Shown one piece after another: positions 63,556 through 64,000 of a stretch of 64,000 nucleotides of DNA. Source of the DNA: Alkalimonas amylolytica (GTDB lineage Bacteria; Pseudomonadota; Gammaproteobacteria; Enterobacterales; Alteromonadaceae). Location of the stretch: positions 519,312 through 583,311 of the forward strand of contig NZ_FNRM01000002.1 in the NCBI RefSeq assembly GCF_900107845.1, read 5' to 3'. The notes under the pieces are model-generated. The model saw only the letters and a list, made by a program, of their open reading frames with translations. It ran no database searches and was not told the DNA's origin. The number at the start of each line of letters is the position of its first letter. The first letter of the stretch is position 1. A program made the position numbers and the translations under genes.

Positions 63556-64000
63556 TTACACTTTCTTGAACAGGATGGAACCGTTGGTACCACCGAAGCC
63601 AAAAGAATTACACAGCGCATATTCCAGCTTGGCATCACGGGCAGTATGCGCCACATAATCCAAATCACAACCTTCATCCGGGTTATCCAGATTGATGGTT
63701 GGCGTTACCAATTGATCGCGCAGCGATAAAATAGTGATGATGGACTCAACCGCACCAGCAGCTCCCAGCAAGTGGCCGATCATCGACTTGGACGAGCTCA
63801 CCATAATGCTGTCTTTATTGGTGGCAAACACCGACTTAATCGCGCAGGTTTCAGCCAAGTCGCCCGCATTGGTTGAAGTACCATGCGCATTAATGTAGCC
63901 AACCTGCTCAGGGTTCACCCCAGCATCATTTAGCGCATTCTGCATGGCCATAGCACCACCACGACCATTCTCCGGCGGTGATGTCATATGGAAGGCATCC
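63556..64000 (-). CDS. fabF: Beta-ketoacyl-ACP synthase II, C-terminal part (start off window)
   Basis: About 148 codons of the 3' end of fabF, open to the right edge (the residues before the first internal ATG read DAFH). The two catalytic histidines are visible: [13 protein letters not shown] and [18 protein letters not shown]. The C-terminal [18 protein letters not shown] is the usual FabF ending. The nucleophile cysteine and the N-terminal half are outside the window. Condenses malonyl-ACP with longer acyl-ACPs in fatty acid elongation. Confidence 0.95.
   Translation of the reverse strand, partial: DAFHMTSPPENGRGGAMAMQNALNDAGVNPEQVGYINAHGTSTNAGDLAETCAIKSVFATNKDSIMVSSSKSMIGHLLGAAGAVESIITILSLRDQLVTPTINLDNPDEGCDLDYVAHTARDAKLEYALCNSFGFGGTNGSILFKKV

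Overview
The window reads as a chromosome segment of a gammaproteobacterium. Gene families, the many periplasmic S9 peptidases, the DcaP-type porin, PEP-CTERM proteins and a rhombosortase all fit an Alteromonadales/Chromatiales relative such as Alkalimonas or Rheinheimera. That placement is inference from family content; no ribosomal or phylogenetic marker was compared. No tRNA, rRNA, CRISPR array, insertion sequence or prophage was recognised.

Region 1 (1-15.6 kb, minus strand) is an ABC-transporter-dependent capsule locus. Transcription runs from a small lipoprotein through KpsD-like, KpsM, KpsT, KpsE and a KpsC-like protein to a GT4 glycosyltransferase. It then passes into sugar-nucleotide genes for dTDP-L-rhamnose (rfbB, rfbD, rfbA, rfbC), UDP-glucose (galU), UDP-glucuronate (ugd) and CDP-glycerol (tagD-like), and ends in a gene that leaves the window. 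The gaps in this part hold arrays of short variable hairpins separated by a constant GTNAY-type core, and each array begins in the stop codon of the gene before it. A broken HEPN-type gene with an intact MNT nucleotidyltransferase lies between two such arrays.

Region 2 (15.9-24.2 kb) holds an aspartoacylase, a probably Fur-controlled bacterioferritin-associated ferredoxin, a Na+-type ABC exporter pair, two unrecognised exported proteins, a DUF3025 protein and asparagine synthetase B.

Region 3 (24.4-28.5 kb) is the most unusual part. It is a four-gene, apparently sigma-54-driven operon encoding a small secreted protein, a TolB-like propeller lipoprotein, a large secreted propeller with EF-hand loops and a C-terminal dockerin, and a cohesin-like protein with a PEP-CTERM sorting tail. 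A second PEP-CTERM gene at 54.8-55.6 kb has a nearly identical sigma-54 promoter and lies next to a rhombosortase.

Region 4 (28.5-64 kb) is mostly housekeeping and envelope genes: two S9 peptidases, class I fumarase, pabB, a DUF900 hydrolase beside a toxin-antitoxin pair, a Nudix hydrolase, a dipeptidase, L-serine dehydratase, an RND pump, a TPR histidine kinase, a KAS III-like enzyme, a MoxR/VWA pair, cysK, an enoyl-CoA hydratase, gamma-glutamyltranspeptidase, rluA, a DcaP-like porin, acs with a CrbR/ErdR-like response regulator, a DUF1289 protein and the 3' end of fabF.
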